This document shows positions 1 through 6,652 of a DNA stretch of 13,837 nt, piece by piece. The notes under the pieces are model-generated. The model was not told the origin of the DNA and made no database searches. It saw only the letters and a list, made by a program, of their open reading frames with translations. The stretch comes from a bacterium (GTDB taxonomy: Bacteria > UBP14 > UBA6098 > 4484-93), in contig JAGGUN010000004.1 in the NCBI GenBank assembly GCA_021158465.1, positions 1 to 13,837 of the forward strand, written 5' to 3'. The number at the start of each line of letters is the position of its first letter. The first letter of the stretch is position 1. A program made the translations under genes and the position numbers.

Positions 1-171
1 ATAGAGATATACGATTTGCTTGGCAATCCTATATGGAGTGAAGTTGTCCCTCGGTCAGGTCCAGCGGAGATGGTCTGGACACCGGATAAATCCATCGGCT
101 CAGGTGTCTATCTCGTTCGGGCAAGATCTGGCAGGCAATCGGCAACAAAAAAGATAATATATCTGAAGTAA
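1..171 (+). CDS. C-terminal end of a secreted protein with a Por/FlgD-like sorting domain (5' partial)
   Basis: Frame 1 is open from the first base to a TAA at 169-171, giving 56 residues of a protein that starts outside the window. The tail reads EIYDLLGNPIW, then a variable stretch, then GSGVYLVRA, and ends KKIIYLK. This is the pattern of the small beta-sandwich at the end of many secreted FCB-group and WOR-3-like proteins, annotated as type IX secretion (Por) C-terminal sorting domains or FlgD Ig-like domains: a YDLLG strand, a SGVYLVR strand and a lysine-rich KKI strand at the extreme C-terminus. The function of the missing body cannot be inferred. The stop lies one base from the stop of the convergent aconitase-like gene, so no separate terminator fits between them. 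The alternative is a plain FlgD-type domain without a sorting role. Confidence 0.75.
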   Translation: MEIYDLLGNPIWSEVVPRSGPAEMVWTPDKSIGSGVYLVRARSGRQSATKKIIYLK

Positions 172-172
172 A

Positions 173-1408
173 TCACCCGGCTGGTTCTCTTATCTCCCCG
201 AATATGCAACTGTATGCAACGGTTGCAGTCGATGCGAGGAATGTTTCGCCTTTTCCCTGTTTCCCCTTGAAATTCCTGTTCCCGGTCGATAGTTGCACCT
301 CACCCTCTCCTGTCATACCGAGCTGTCCGGAGGCGCATCCGGAGCATCTGGCGTGGGAAACAATCGCACCTGCATCGAAAAGCTCCTCGAGCGTCCCACT
401 TTTGAGCATCTGTTTATATACCCTTCTTGTCGCCGGGACAACCTTAAGGATACAACCATCCTTTATTTTCTTTCCTCGCAGGATGTCTGCTGCTATTCTT
501 ATGTCCTCGTATCTGCCGTTCGTGCAGGAGCCGATAAACCCTGTGTCGATATGCTTACCCTCGAACTCCGATACCGGATGGACATTGTGTGGCTCGAAGG
601 GCGCAGAAAGTAAGGGCGTAAGCTTTGATATGTCAAATGTGTATTCAGCCTCGTATTTTGCATCCGGGTCGGACACAGGCTCGCGATACTCTATTCCCTT
701 ATAGAACTCTCTGATGTGGTCGTTTGGCGGAAGAAGAATGGAGATCAGCCCCATCTCTGTTCCCATGCTGGCGATGGTTATCCTTCCGGACAGCGGCAGG
801 CTATCGATATAATCTCCGTAGATCTCGACAGCGCGTCCGAGAAGCCCCGATGCGCCGAATTTCGACAGCAGAAACAGCACCACATCCTTCGGATATACAT
901 TGGACGGAGGCGTTCCCGTAAGGTTTATTCTGACCGTGTTCGGCACATTGAACCAGACCTTGCCCGTCTTGAATGCAAATGCGATATCGACATCGCCCAT
1001 ACCCTGCCCGAAAGCAGCGACCGCTCCCAGGATGTTGTAGTGAGAATCTGTTCCGACAGCGGTTATCCCAGGACGGACGATACGCTCCTCGATAAGGACA
1101 TGTGTTCCTATCCCTTTGTCGACATCGAACAATTTTATCCCTTCTTCCCGTGCAAAGGTTCGGCAGAACTGCTGATTTTCTGCATAGGGGATGTTGTTTG
1201 CTGGAGCGACTGTATCGAATGTGAAGAATGTTTTCTTGGGGTCAGCGATACGGTTGCTCTTGTAGTGTTTTAGGAGATTTCTTACGACATTCGGTCCGCC
1301 GAAGTCCCTTGCGGTTCGTACATCGATATCGAGCCAAACGGTCTCTCCAGGAGAGACATTGCCCTTTGTGTGCCATCCGATAATCTTCTCAATCATTGTC
1401 TTGCCCAT
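173..1408 (-). CDS. Aconitase-family large subunit (3-isopropylmalate/homoaconitate dehydratase-like, diverged)
   Basis: This is a 411-residue 4Fe-4S hydro-lyase of the LeuC/HacA large-subunit type. The family dehydrates and rehydrates hydroxy di- or tricarboxylic acids such as isopropylmalate, homocitrate and citramalate. All three cluster cysteines are visible: Cys295 in GSCTNGR, and Cys355 and Cys358 in CSGCASGQ. TDSH (120-123) and STGNRNFKG near 374-382 are also present. Length suits an archaeal-type LeuC without the swivel domain, which normally comes from a separate LeuD subunit. No leuD lies in the window and the next gene downstream is convergent. Several usually conserved positions differ: Asp65-Thr66 where Asp-His is normal, GIGTH (99-103) where GxCHQ is normal, and Tyr124 after DSH. 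The ATG at 1408 is favoured by AGGTGAG at 1417-1411 and by the MGKTMIEKI start. It is the last gene of the ftcD operon, 11 bases after the PHP gene. Family is clear; substrate is not. Confidence 0.85.
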   Translation of the reverse strand: MGKTMIEKIIGWHTKGNVSPGETVWLDIDVRTARDFGGPNVVRNLLKHYKSNRIADPKKTFFTFDTVAPANNIPYAENQQFCRTFAREEGIKLFDVDKGIGTHVLIEERIVRPGITAVGTDSHYNILGAVAAFGQGMGDVDIAFAFKTGKVWFNVPNTVRINLTGTPPSNVYPKDVVLFLLSKFGASGLLGRAVEIYGDYIDSLPLSGRITIASMGTEMGLISILLPPNDHIREFYKGIEYREPVSDPDAKYEAEYTFDISKLTPLLSAPFEPHNVHPVSEFEGKHIDTGFIGSCTNGRYEDIRIAADILRGKKIKDGCILKVVPATRRVYKQMLKSGTLEELFDAGAIVSHARCSGCASGQLGMTGEGEVQLSTGNRNFKGKQGKGETFLASTATVAYSCIFGEIREPAG

Positions 1409-1419
1409 TGCTCACCTAT

Positions 1420-2274
1420 TCATTCTTTATAAACGGTTTTGCTGCTTTTTTCTTCATCGACAGCTCTTTTTCTTTCTTTGAGTGATGCGAGTATAGAGTA
1501 GTCCACTCTGAACTGCCCGAGTTTGCTTGGGTATCGCCATCTTCCGTGGAAGTCCGAGCCGCCTGTTACGATGAGATTGTATTTCCTGGCGAGATTTTCG
1601 TAGAATGCGACCTGAGGCTTTATGTGTGTTGGATAGTATGCTTCTATTCCATCGAGCCCTGCTTTTGCAAACCCGGCGATCTTTTCATCGTGTCGTGTTG
1701 ACCCTGGGTGTGCCAGCACCGCTACTCCACCTGCTATGTGAATCTCATCGAATAATGTCTTCGGGTCTATCGTAGGGTTCGGGATATATGCCGGACCGCC
1801 TTTTCTAAGCAGGCCTCGGAATAGGGCTGATGTGCTTTCTGACAGCCCCTTCTTAACCATCGTCTGTGCAATATTCTGCCTGCCTATGCTTCCTCTGGAG
1901 CTGGTCTTAATGACATCTTCGATATCGAGCTTGTATCCGAGCCGATTTATCCGCTCTACCATCTTCTCTGCTCGGATGAGCCTTTTTTGGGTAAGTTCTT
2001 CCAGGAGGGAGCAAAAGCGAGGAGTCTGCTCGAAGTAGTATGCGAGGATATGGAAAGACGCATTATCGAAGAATATCGATATTTCAACCCCTGGAACGAA
2101 CTCGAGCCCCAGTCTTTCTGCTGCCTCTTTCGCCTCTGGTAGCCCCCTTATGGTGTCGTGGTCTGTGATGGAGAATGCAGCAAGTCCTGCTTTCTTTACC
2201 TCTTCTGCTATCTCGGTGGGCGAGAGTTCTCCATCGGAGAAGTTAGAATGTATGTGGAGGTCGACCTCAGGCAT
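1420..2274 (-). CDS. PHP-domain phosphoesterase (TrpH/YciV, nucleoside 3',5'-bisphosphate phosphatase-like)
   Basis: This is a 284-residue protein of the polymerase-and-histidinol-phosphatase (PHP) family. Close relatives hydrolyse nucleoside 3',5'-bisphosphates or trim 5' ends of short RNA with a metal cluster. Numbered from the ATG, the expected ligands are visible: His7 and His9 in DLHIHSNFSDG, Asp14, His39 in TDHDT, Glu64 in PGVEIS, His75, His189 in LAHPGS, and Asp241 and His243 in GGSDFHG. The usual GRPHIA segment reads GRQNIA, with Asn134 in place of His. I start the gene at the ATG at 2274-2272, which shares its A with the TGA of the preceding gene (TGATG). A TTG one codon upstream is possible but less likely. 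There is no clear Shine-Dalgarno site, so translation is probably coupled to the cyclodeaminase. Its role beside folate and aconitase-like genes is not obvious. Confidence 0.85.
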   Translation of the reverse strand: MPEVDLHIHSNFSDGELSPTEIAEEVKKAGLAAFSITDHDTIRGLPEAKEAAERLGLEFVPGVEISIFFDNASFHILAYYFEQTPRFCSLLEELTQKRLIRAEKMVERINRLGYKLDIEDVIKTSSRGSIGRQNIAQTMVKKGLSESTSALFRGLLRKGGPAYIPNPTIDPKTLFDEIHIAGGVAVLAHPGSTRHDEKIAGFAKAGLDGIEAYYPTHIKPQVAFYENLARKYNLIVTGGSDFHGRWRYPSKLGQFRVDYSILASLKERKRAVDEEKSSKTVYKE

Positions 2275-2903
2275 CAAATATTCTTTTTGATATCCAAGAG
2301 TACTGATTCGGCAAGTTTCTCAGCCTTTGGCAGGATATCCTCGACCTTTGTTGAGTAGTCTTTGACAAACTGCTTGTCCTTGATGGATACAAGATTTATC
2401 CAGACATTGAGTGCTCCGCCCTTCACAGCGGAGAGCGCCATAACTGCGGCGACCCCTGCATCGGAGACGGAGTTTTTGTTTCCTATCCTTGCGACTATTT
2501 CTGTTAGCTTGAGGAGCTTGTACCCGTTCTCGATTGTCCGGAACGGCACCAGTGTCGCCTTCTGCAGCGAGTGCTGGATAGCCTCCTTACGTATCTTCTT
2601 TTCGTCCTCCGTTCCTTTTGGCAGGCGGAACGCTTCTATAACCTCGTTGAACGCTTCTGTGTCCTCCTCGAACAGATTGAGGAAATCATTGCGGAGGGTC
2701 TCTGCCTCAGAGCATATCCTTTCCATCTCCTCGGAATATTCCTCGTAGCCTTTCTTTCCGATGGTGAGGTTGGCGACCATGGAGACCAGTCCAGCCCCTA
2801 AAGCACCTGATAATGCAGCGACAGCCCCTCCCCCCGGTGCAGGTGAAGGGGAAGCCAACTCCTCAACAAACTGTTTGATATTCATTTCGCTCAAATCCGC
2901 CAT
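2274..2903 (-). CDS. fchA: Formimidoyltetrahydrofolate cyclodeaminase
   Basis: This is a 209-residue single-domain cyclodeaminase of the FTCD C-terminal type. It converts 5-formimidoyl-tetrahydrofolate to 5,10-methenyl-tetrahydrofolate and releases ammonia in the cytoplasm. The family's glycine-rich turn SPAPGGGAVAALSGALG lies at about residues 20-36, and the conserved NKNSVSDAGVAAVMAL segment lies in the C-terminal half. Length matches free-standing bacterial FchA proteins. In mammals this domain is fused to the formimidoyltransferase; here the transferase gene is separate and directly upstream, 11 bases away. I chose the ATG at 2903 because AAGGAG at 2916-2911 sits 7 bases ahead of it. A GTG two codons earlier lies almost on top of that site. 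The stop overlaps the next gene by one base. The main alternative is a related methenyl-THF cyclohydrolase of the same fold. Confidence 0.9.
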   Translation of the reverse strand: MADLSEMNIKQFVEELASPSPAPGGGAVAALSGALGAGLVSMVANLTIGKKGYEEYSEEMERICSEAETLRNDFLNLFEEDTEAFNEVIEAFRLPKGTEDEKKIRKEAIQHSLQKATLVPFRTIENGYKLLKLTEIVARIGNKNSVSDAGVAAVMALSAVKGGALNVWINLVSIKDKQFVKDYSTKVEDILPKAEKLAESVLLDIKKNI

Positions 2904-2914
2904 TGTCACTCTCC

Positions 2915-3925
2915 TTATACCATATATTCGATTATCTTCTTCTCCGGCTTGAACTTATATAGGTCGGATAGTCCGAGATACCCTATAGCGATGTCGACGA
3001 TCTTTCTCTCATCGAGTGGGATTATTCCCTTTTTCTTTGATATCTGGTATTTCCCTGCCATAAGCATGGCTTCCAGAGGCACCAGACCGACAATCTCCGA
3101 GCCTGTTACCTCGACGCCGAATTCCGCTGCGTCGTGCTTTATCCCTTCGAATATCTCGTGAGGGGCGGTTATCCGGTAATTGACAAGGTTTATAGAGACC
3201 TGTGTTATGTTGTAGTTTTCGAGGTATACGCCCATTGCCTTTGTTGCCTTGAACCTGCCAGGCACACGCTCCTTTGTTCCGTCCTCTCGTTTGAGCTTTC
3301 GTCCGCTTTCCCTTATCCTCCTTGCTATCTCGTTTGCTATATTCTTGTCCTCCGTATTCAGGTTAACATTGTAAGCGATGAGGAAGAATCTTGCTCCTGT
3401 GGCTGTGGCGCCGTATCTCGGAACAAACTTAGCAGGACCAAAGTCTGGTTTCCATTCTGGGTCCTTTAATTTTTCCGGTAAACCTTCATATTCTCCTGCT
3501 CGAATGTTGGAGAGGTTCTTCCGCTCTGGTTTTGTTGCTGAGTTCTCATAAAGGTATATCGGCACATTTAGCTCATCTGCCACCTTCTTTGCATACCGTT
3601 TTGATAGCTCGATACACTCCTCCATTGTTACACCCGAAACGGGTACGAACGGGACAACATCGGCGGCTCCCATTCGGGGGTGTTCCCCTTTGTGCTTTCT
3701 CATATCGATAAGCTCGTAAGCCTTCTTTGTTGCGGCGAACGCAGCCTCGACCACACCGTCAGGTTCACCTGCAAATGTCACTACCACGCGGTTGTAGTCA
3801 GCATCCGGCTCAACATTCAAGAGCTTTGCTCCTTTTGTTCTTCTTATCTCATCGGCGATTGCCTCGATTATGTTTTTGTCTCTTCCCTCGGAAAAATTCG
3901 GTACGCACTCCACAATCTTCCTCAT
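2915..3925 (-). CDS. ftcD: Glutamate formimidoyltransferase
   Basis: This is a 336-residue enzyme that moves the formimino group of N-formimino-L-glutamate to tetrahydrofolate, giving glutamate (EC 2.1.2.5). It is a late step of histidine degradation and of some purine fermentations. The N-terminus shows the family signature ECVPNFSEGRD. KHKGEHPRMGAADVVPFVPV places His82 at the position of the catalytic histidine known from mammalian FTCD. The two ferredoxin-like halves of the transferase are complete and the cyclodeaminase half is absent, as expected for the split bacterial form. The ATG at 3925 is supported by AAGGAG at 3937-3932 with 6-base spacing. It is the first gene of the minus-strand operon, behind a probable promoter with a consensus TTGACA. 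It is divergent from histidyl-tRNA synthetase. Identification is firm; whether the cell uses it for histidine or another formiminoglutamate source is inferred. Confidence 0.93.
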   Translation of the reverse strand: MRKIVECVPNFSEGRDKNIIEAIADEIRRTKGAKLLNVEPDADYNRVVVTFAGEPDGVVEAAFAATKKAYELIDMRKHKGEHPRMGAADVVPFVPVSGVTMEECIELSKRYAKKVADELNVPIYLYENSATKPERKNLSNIRAGEYEGLPEKLKDPEWKPDFGPAKFVPRYGATATGARFFLIAYNVNLNTEDKNIANEIARRIRESGRKLKREDGTKERVPGRFKATKAMGVYLENYNITQVSINLVNYRITAPHEIFEGIKHDAAEFGVEVTGSEIVGLVPLEAMLMAGKYQISKKKGIIPLDERKIVDIAIGYLGLSDLYKFKPEKKIIEYMV

Positions 3926-3937
3926 GCCTTTCTCCTT
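3911..3937 (-). promoter_or_regulatory. Ribosome-binding site and start of ftcD
   Basis: AAGGAG at 3937-3932 lies 6 bases before the ATG at 3925-3923 on the minus strand. It fixes the start at the Met of MRKIVECVPN, in agreement with the family N-terminus. Confidence 0.75.
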
Positions 3938-3965
3938 CGTTGTTTTCTGCCTGCAATAGTTTGAT

Positions 3966-3993
3966 AATTTATAAATGGTATCCGTTCTGTCAA
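3966..3993 (-). promoter_or_regulatory. Probable promoter of the ftcD-fchA-PHP-aconitase operon
   Basis: The minus strand has a perfect TTGACA at 3993-3988. After 16 bases comes TAAATT at 3971-3966 as a possible -10; an overlapping TATAAA at 3973-3968 has only 14-base spacing. Transcription would begin near 3960, leaving a leader of about 35 bases before ftcD. This is read from sequence only. Confidence 0.5.
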
Positions 3994-4008
3994 GCCTTTT
4001 TGCTTGAC
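3989..4008. promoter_or_regulatory. Perfect inverted repeat joining two divergent -35 elements (possible operator)
   Basis: GTCAAGC at 3989-3995 and GCTTGAC at 4002-4008 are exact inverted copies separated by CTTTTT. The left arm read on the minus strand holds the TTGAC of the ftcD -35 box; the right arm holds the TTGAC of the hisS -35 box. A dimeric regulator bound here would cover both promoters. It is not a good terminator: the stem is 7 bp and no T-run follows on either strand. Confidence 0.5.
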
Positions 4009-4032
4009 TTGATGTGGAATTTTGGATAAATT
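4004..4032 (+). promoter_or_regulatory. Probable promoter of the hisS operon
   Basis: TTGACT at 4004-4009 is followed after 17 bases by TAAATT at 4027-4032. The -10 element matches the ones proposed for ftcD and the histidine kinase. Start of transcription would be near 4039, giving a leader of about 60 bases with no T-box or other riboswitch that I can recognise. Confidence 0.45.
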
Positions 4033-4098
4033 GCCTGCTTAAAGTTCTGGAATAGAATTACAAATTAAGGTAAAAAGCGAAGGTTGGAGAAGCGACAG

Positions 4099-5412
4099 AT
4101 GATTAAGCCGAGATTATTTCGGGGCTTCCGTGATTACCCCCCGGAGGAGATGCTTTTCCGTGAGAGGCTAATTGAGCGGGTCAGGCAGGTGTTCCGTAGG
4201 TATGGTTTTGTTCCGCTTGAGACACCTGCCATTGAATATGTTGATGTGCTTCTCGGCAAGTATGGCTCGGATGGTGAGAAATTGATATATCGTCTCGCTT
4301 ACAAGGATGGCAACACGCTTGCCCTCCGGTATGACCTGACGGTGCCTCTTGCTCGATTCTACGCGATGAACTATACCCGTCTCCCTCTTCCTTTCAGGCG
4401 TTATCAGGTAGAGAAGGTATGGCGTGCAGAGCATGCCCAGATGACGAGGGGCAGGTTCCGCGAGTTCTATCAGTGCGATGTCGATGTTGTTGGAGCTCCC
4501 CCACCTATTCCGGATGCTGAACTTATCTCTCTTATAAGCGATGCGCTGTCCGATATCGGGTTCAACCGTTTCATCATAAAGGTGAGCCACAGGAAGTTCC
4601 TTCCAGAGTTTCTTCGGTATGCTGGTATAGAAGCTCCGTCTGAGCTTGATGTTGCTCGTGTTATCGATAAGCTTGACAAACTTGGGAAGGAAAGGGTTAT
4701 TCTCGAGCTGGAGAAGCTCGGTTTGTCTGCCCGACAGATTGGCAAGCTGTTTGATATACTCGATATATCAGGTGAGCCGGATGAGGTTATCGAGAGGCTC
4801 TTGTCTCTCCTTGGTGAAGATGTTTCTGACATCTGTGGCGAGATGAGAAGGTTTTTCGGTATGGTTTTCTCTTTTGGAGTTCCGAAGGGGAGGCTGGTGT
4901 TCGACCTCTCGCTTATGCGCGGGCTCGACTACTACACTGGGATCGTTTTCGAGGCGTATCTCCCAGACCTTCCTGATGTTGGCAGTCTTGCCGCCGGTGG
5001 TAGATATGACAATCTTGTTGGGCTTTTTATGAACAGGTCTGTCCCGGCGACCGGCACGACCATAGGTATCGACAGGATACTGACGGCTGGGAGGCGACTG
5101 GGAATTATGTTAAAAGATAAAAATGTCGCGAAGGTATTCTTTGCACTGTTTGATAAAGAGTTTGTGGATTATGTCCTTTCTATTGTTTCTCGCCTTCGCC
5201 GTGAGGGGGTTCCCGTTGAGCTTGGAGGAAAACTTTGTTCTATCAAGGAAAATATCCAGACGGCGGAGAAGAAGGGGTATAGATATCTTTTGATAGCAGG
5301 TGGAGATGAGAAGAGGAAGGGTGTGGTTGCTGTCCGTGACCTGAAAACTAGGGAACAGAAGGCTCTCACTGTATCCGAGCTTGTCAAGTGGGGTAAGGAA
5401 ATATGTGGATGA
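4099..5412 (+). CDS. hisS: Histidyl-tRNA synthetase
   Basis: This is a 437-residue class II aminoacyl-tRNA synthetase that charges tRNA-His with histidine. The N-terminus reads PRLFRGFRDYPPEE, the HisRS entry motif. Motif 2 includes RYQVEKVWRAEHAQMTRGRF and then REFYQCDVDVVG (101-132). The histidine-binding HisA motifs follow: LMRGLDYYTGIVFE (272-285) and AAGGRYDNLVG (298-308). The anticodon-binding domain occupies about 343-437. Motif 2 has the longer MTRGR form typical of eukaryotic and archaeal enzymes rather than the E. coli RPQKGR form. I start at the ATG at 4099, with GGAG at 4086-4089 nine bases before it. A TTG five codons upstream would overlap that site. It leads a seven-gene plus-strand run. 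No transfer signature is needed, since both HisRS types occur in bacteria. Confidence 0.95.
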   Translation: MIKPRLFRGFRDYPPEEMLFRERLIERVRQVFRRYGFVPLETPAIEYVDVLLGKYGSDGEKLIYRLAYKDGNTLALRYDLTVPLARFYAMNYTRLPLPFRRYQVEKVWRAEHAQMTRGRFREFYQCDVDVVGAPPPIPDAELISLISDALSDIGFNRFIIKVSHRKFLPEFLRYAGIEAPSELDVARVIDKLDKLGKERVILELEKLGLSARQIGKLFDILDISGEPDEVIERLLSLLGEDVSDICGEMRRFFGMVFSFGVPKGRLVFDLSLMRGLDYYTGIVFEAYLPDLPDVGSLAAGGRYDNLVGLFMNRSVPATGTTIGIDRILTAGRRLGIMLKDKNVAKVFFALFDKEFVDYVLSIVSRLRREGVPVELGGKLCSIKENIQTAEKKGYRYLLIAGGDEKRKGVVAVRDLKTREQKALTVSELVKWGKEICG

Positions 5413-5422
5413 GCAGTTAGAT

Positions 5423-5436
5423 AGGAGGTGTCCTTG
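5423..5436 (+). promoter_or_regulatory. Ribosome-binding site that selects a TTG start for the adaptor gene
   Basis: AGGAGG at 5423-5428 is a full consensus site. It overlaps the GTG at 5428, so that codon cannot be the start. The TTG at 5434-5436 lies 5 bases downstream in the same frame and is the likely initiator. Confidence 0.65.
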
Positions 5437-6648
5437 AAAAGGTGGTGGTTGATCCCGGTTGTGATATCTGTTCTCCTTTTGGCTTTTTATGTTGCGCGTT
5501 CCGCTAAGGGGAAACGGATTCCTGTTATGGTTGATATAGTGAGGCGTTCAGATATATCAGAGAATGTATCCGCTTTTGGGAGCATCCAGCCGAAGGAGGA
5601 GGTAAATATCTCTGCGAATGTCTCTGCTCGGATAGTCCATCTGTATGTTGATGAGGGCGATACAGTCTCTTTCGGTGATACGCTTGTTCAGTTAGACAAG
5701 AAGAGGTTCGAGGCGATATATGAGCAAGCGGAGGCTTCTCTGCGCTCGGCGGAGGCGCAAGCTCGACAGGCGGAGGCGACACTCCGAAAAGCGAGTGATG
5801 AGTTTGCCAGAGCAGAAACCCTTTATCAGAAGAAACTTATCTCTTATGATGATTACCTCGAGGCGAAAACATCCTTTGAGATAGCTGAGGCACAGTATCA
5901 GTCTGCATGTGAGCAGGTCAGCCGTGCCAGAGGACAGGTCGACGAAGCCCTCGAGAACCTTAACGAGACGGTGATTATTTCACCCACCGATGGGGTGGTT
6001 GTATCTCTCAATGCAGAAGAGGGCGAGATAGTGCTTGTTGGTACGATGAATAACCCAGGAACAGTTATAATGAGGATAGCTGACCTTTCTAATATGGAGG
6101 CGAAACTGGAGGTTGATGAGACCGATGTTGTTGACCTTGCTCCAGGGCAACTTGCAAGTGTGACGGTGGATGCCTTGCCGGATACAACCTTGTCTGCTCG
6201 ATTGATTCAGGTATCAAATTATGCAACTACCACAGGTGGTCAGGAGCAGGTGGCGAACTTTGAGGTGCTTCTTGCTATCATGGATGATATTAGTGAGCTT
6301 CGCCCTGGTATGAGTTGTTCAGCAGAGATAACAACGAGGGAAAAGTCAGATGTCTTGGTTGTTCCGATACAGTCTGTTGTCTACCGTGAAGGGAGAGAGG
6401 TTGTGTTTGTCGTGGAGGATGGCGTTGCGCGAGAGAGACCTGTGAAAACAGGCATTGCTGACAATGTCAACATCGAGATAGAGAGCGGCATCGAGGAGGG
6501 AGAAACGGTTATAACAGGTAGTTATAAGGTCCTCCGCACCATTCAAGATGGCGATAAGGTCTTACCACAGAACATTCCCAAGAAGGGTAAGCATCTGCCG
6601 CGCGGAGCAAAGGCGAAGCTCCGCCCACCGATCTCCAAAAGGGGATGA
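5434..6648 (+). CDS. MacA/HlyD-type periplasmic adaptor (membrane fusion protein)
   Basis: This is a 404-residue adaptor that links an inner-membrane MacB-type ABC transporter to the outer membrane. One membrane anchor is visible at about residues 5-21 (WLIPVVISVLLLAFYVA). Next come the first half of the biotinyl-lipoyl fold (about 54-92), an Ala/Glu/Arg-rich coiled-coil hairpin (about 93-176), and the second lipoyl half with ISPTDGVVVSL. A beta-barrel domain (about 220-300) holds VDETDVVDLAPGQ and LRPGMSCSAEI, and a membrane-proximal domain runs to about 380. The hairpin contains a 14-residue repeat, QAEASLR and QAEATLR. The last 25 residues are basic. It starts 21 bases after hisS and ends 4 bases before the ATPase gene. 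It has no lipobox cysteine. The family is clear; the exported substrate is unknown, so I assign no symbol. Confidence 0.9.
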   Translation: MKRWWLIPVVISVLLLAFYVARSAKGKRIPVMVDIVRRSDISENVSAFGSIQPKEEVNISANVSARIVHLYVDEGDTVSFGDTLVQLDKKRFEAIYEQAEASLRSAEAQARQAEATLRKASDEFARAETLYQKKLISYDDYLEAKTSFEIAEAQYQSACEQVSRARGQVDEALENLNETVIISPTDGVVVSLNAEEGEIVLVGTMNNPGTVIMRIADLSNMEAKLEVDETDVVDLAPGQLASVTVDALPDTTLSARLIQVSNYATTTGGQEQVANFEVLLAIMDDISELRPGMSCSAEITTREKSDVLVVPIQSVVYREGREVVFVVEDGVARERPVKTGIADNVNIEIESGIEEGETVITGSYKVLRTIQDGDKVLPQNIPKKGKHLPRGAKAKLRPPISKRG

Positions 6649-6652
6649 CAGT

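Noticed and set aside
204-1273. Plus-strand open frames of 60-185 codons opposite the aconitase-like gene
   Set aside because: Their translations are Ser/Cys/Arg-rich with no domain, and the minus strand carries a complete, motif-bearing enzyme. They are antisense shadows.
3989-4008. Reading the GTCAAGC/GCTTGAC hairpin as a bidirectional terminator
   Set aside because: It lies between divergent genes, upstream of both, with a short stem and no T-run after either arm.
4033-4098. T-box or other riboswitch leader before hisS
   Set aside because: The leader is only about 60 bases and lacks a T-box sequence, specifier loop or terminator/antiterminator pair.
4168-4832. Minus-strand open frames of 140 and 120 codons inside hisS
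   Set aside because: They have no recognisable domains and oppose clear HisRS motifs.
6548-6652. Upstream extension of the ATPase gene into the adaptor gene
   Set aside because: The added 35 residues are Arg/Ser-rich and outside the family. The ATG at 6653 has the normal N-terminus.
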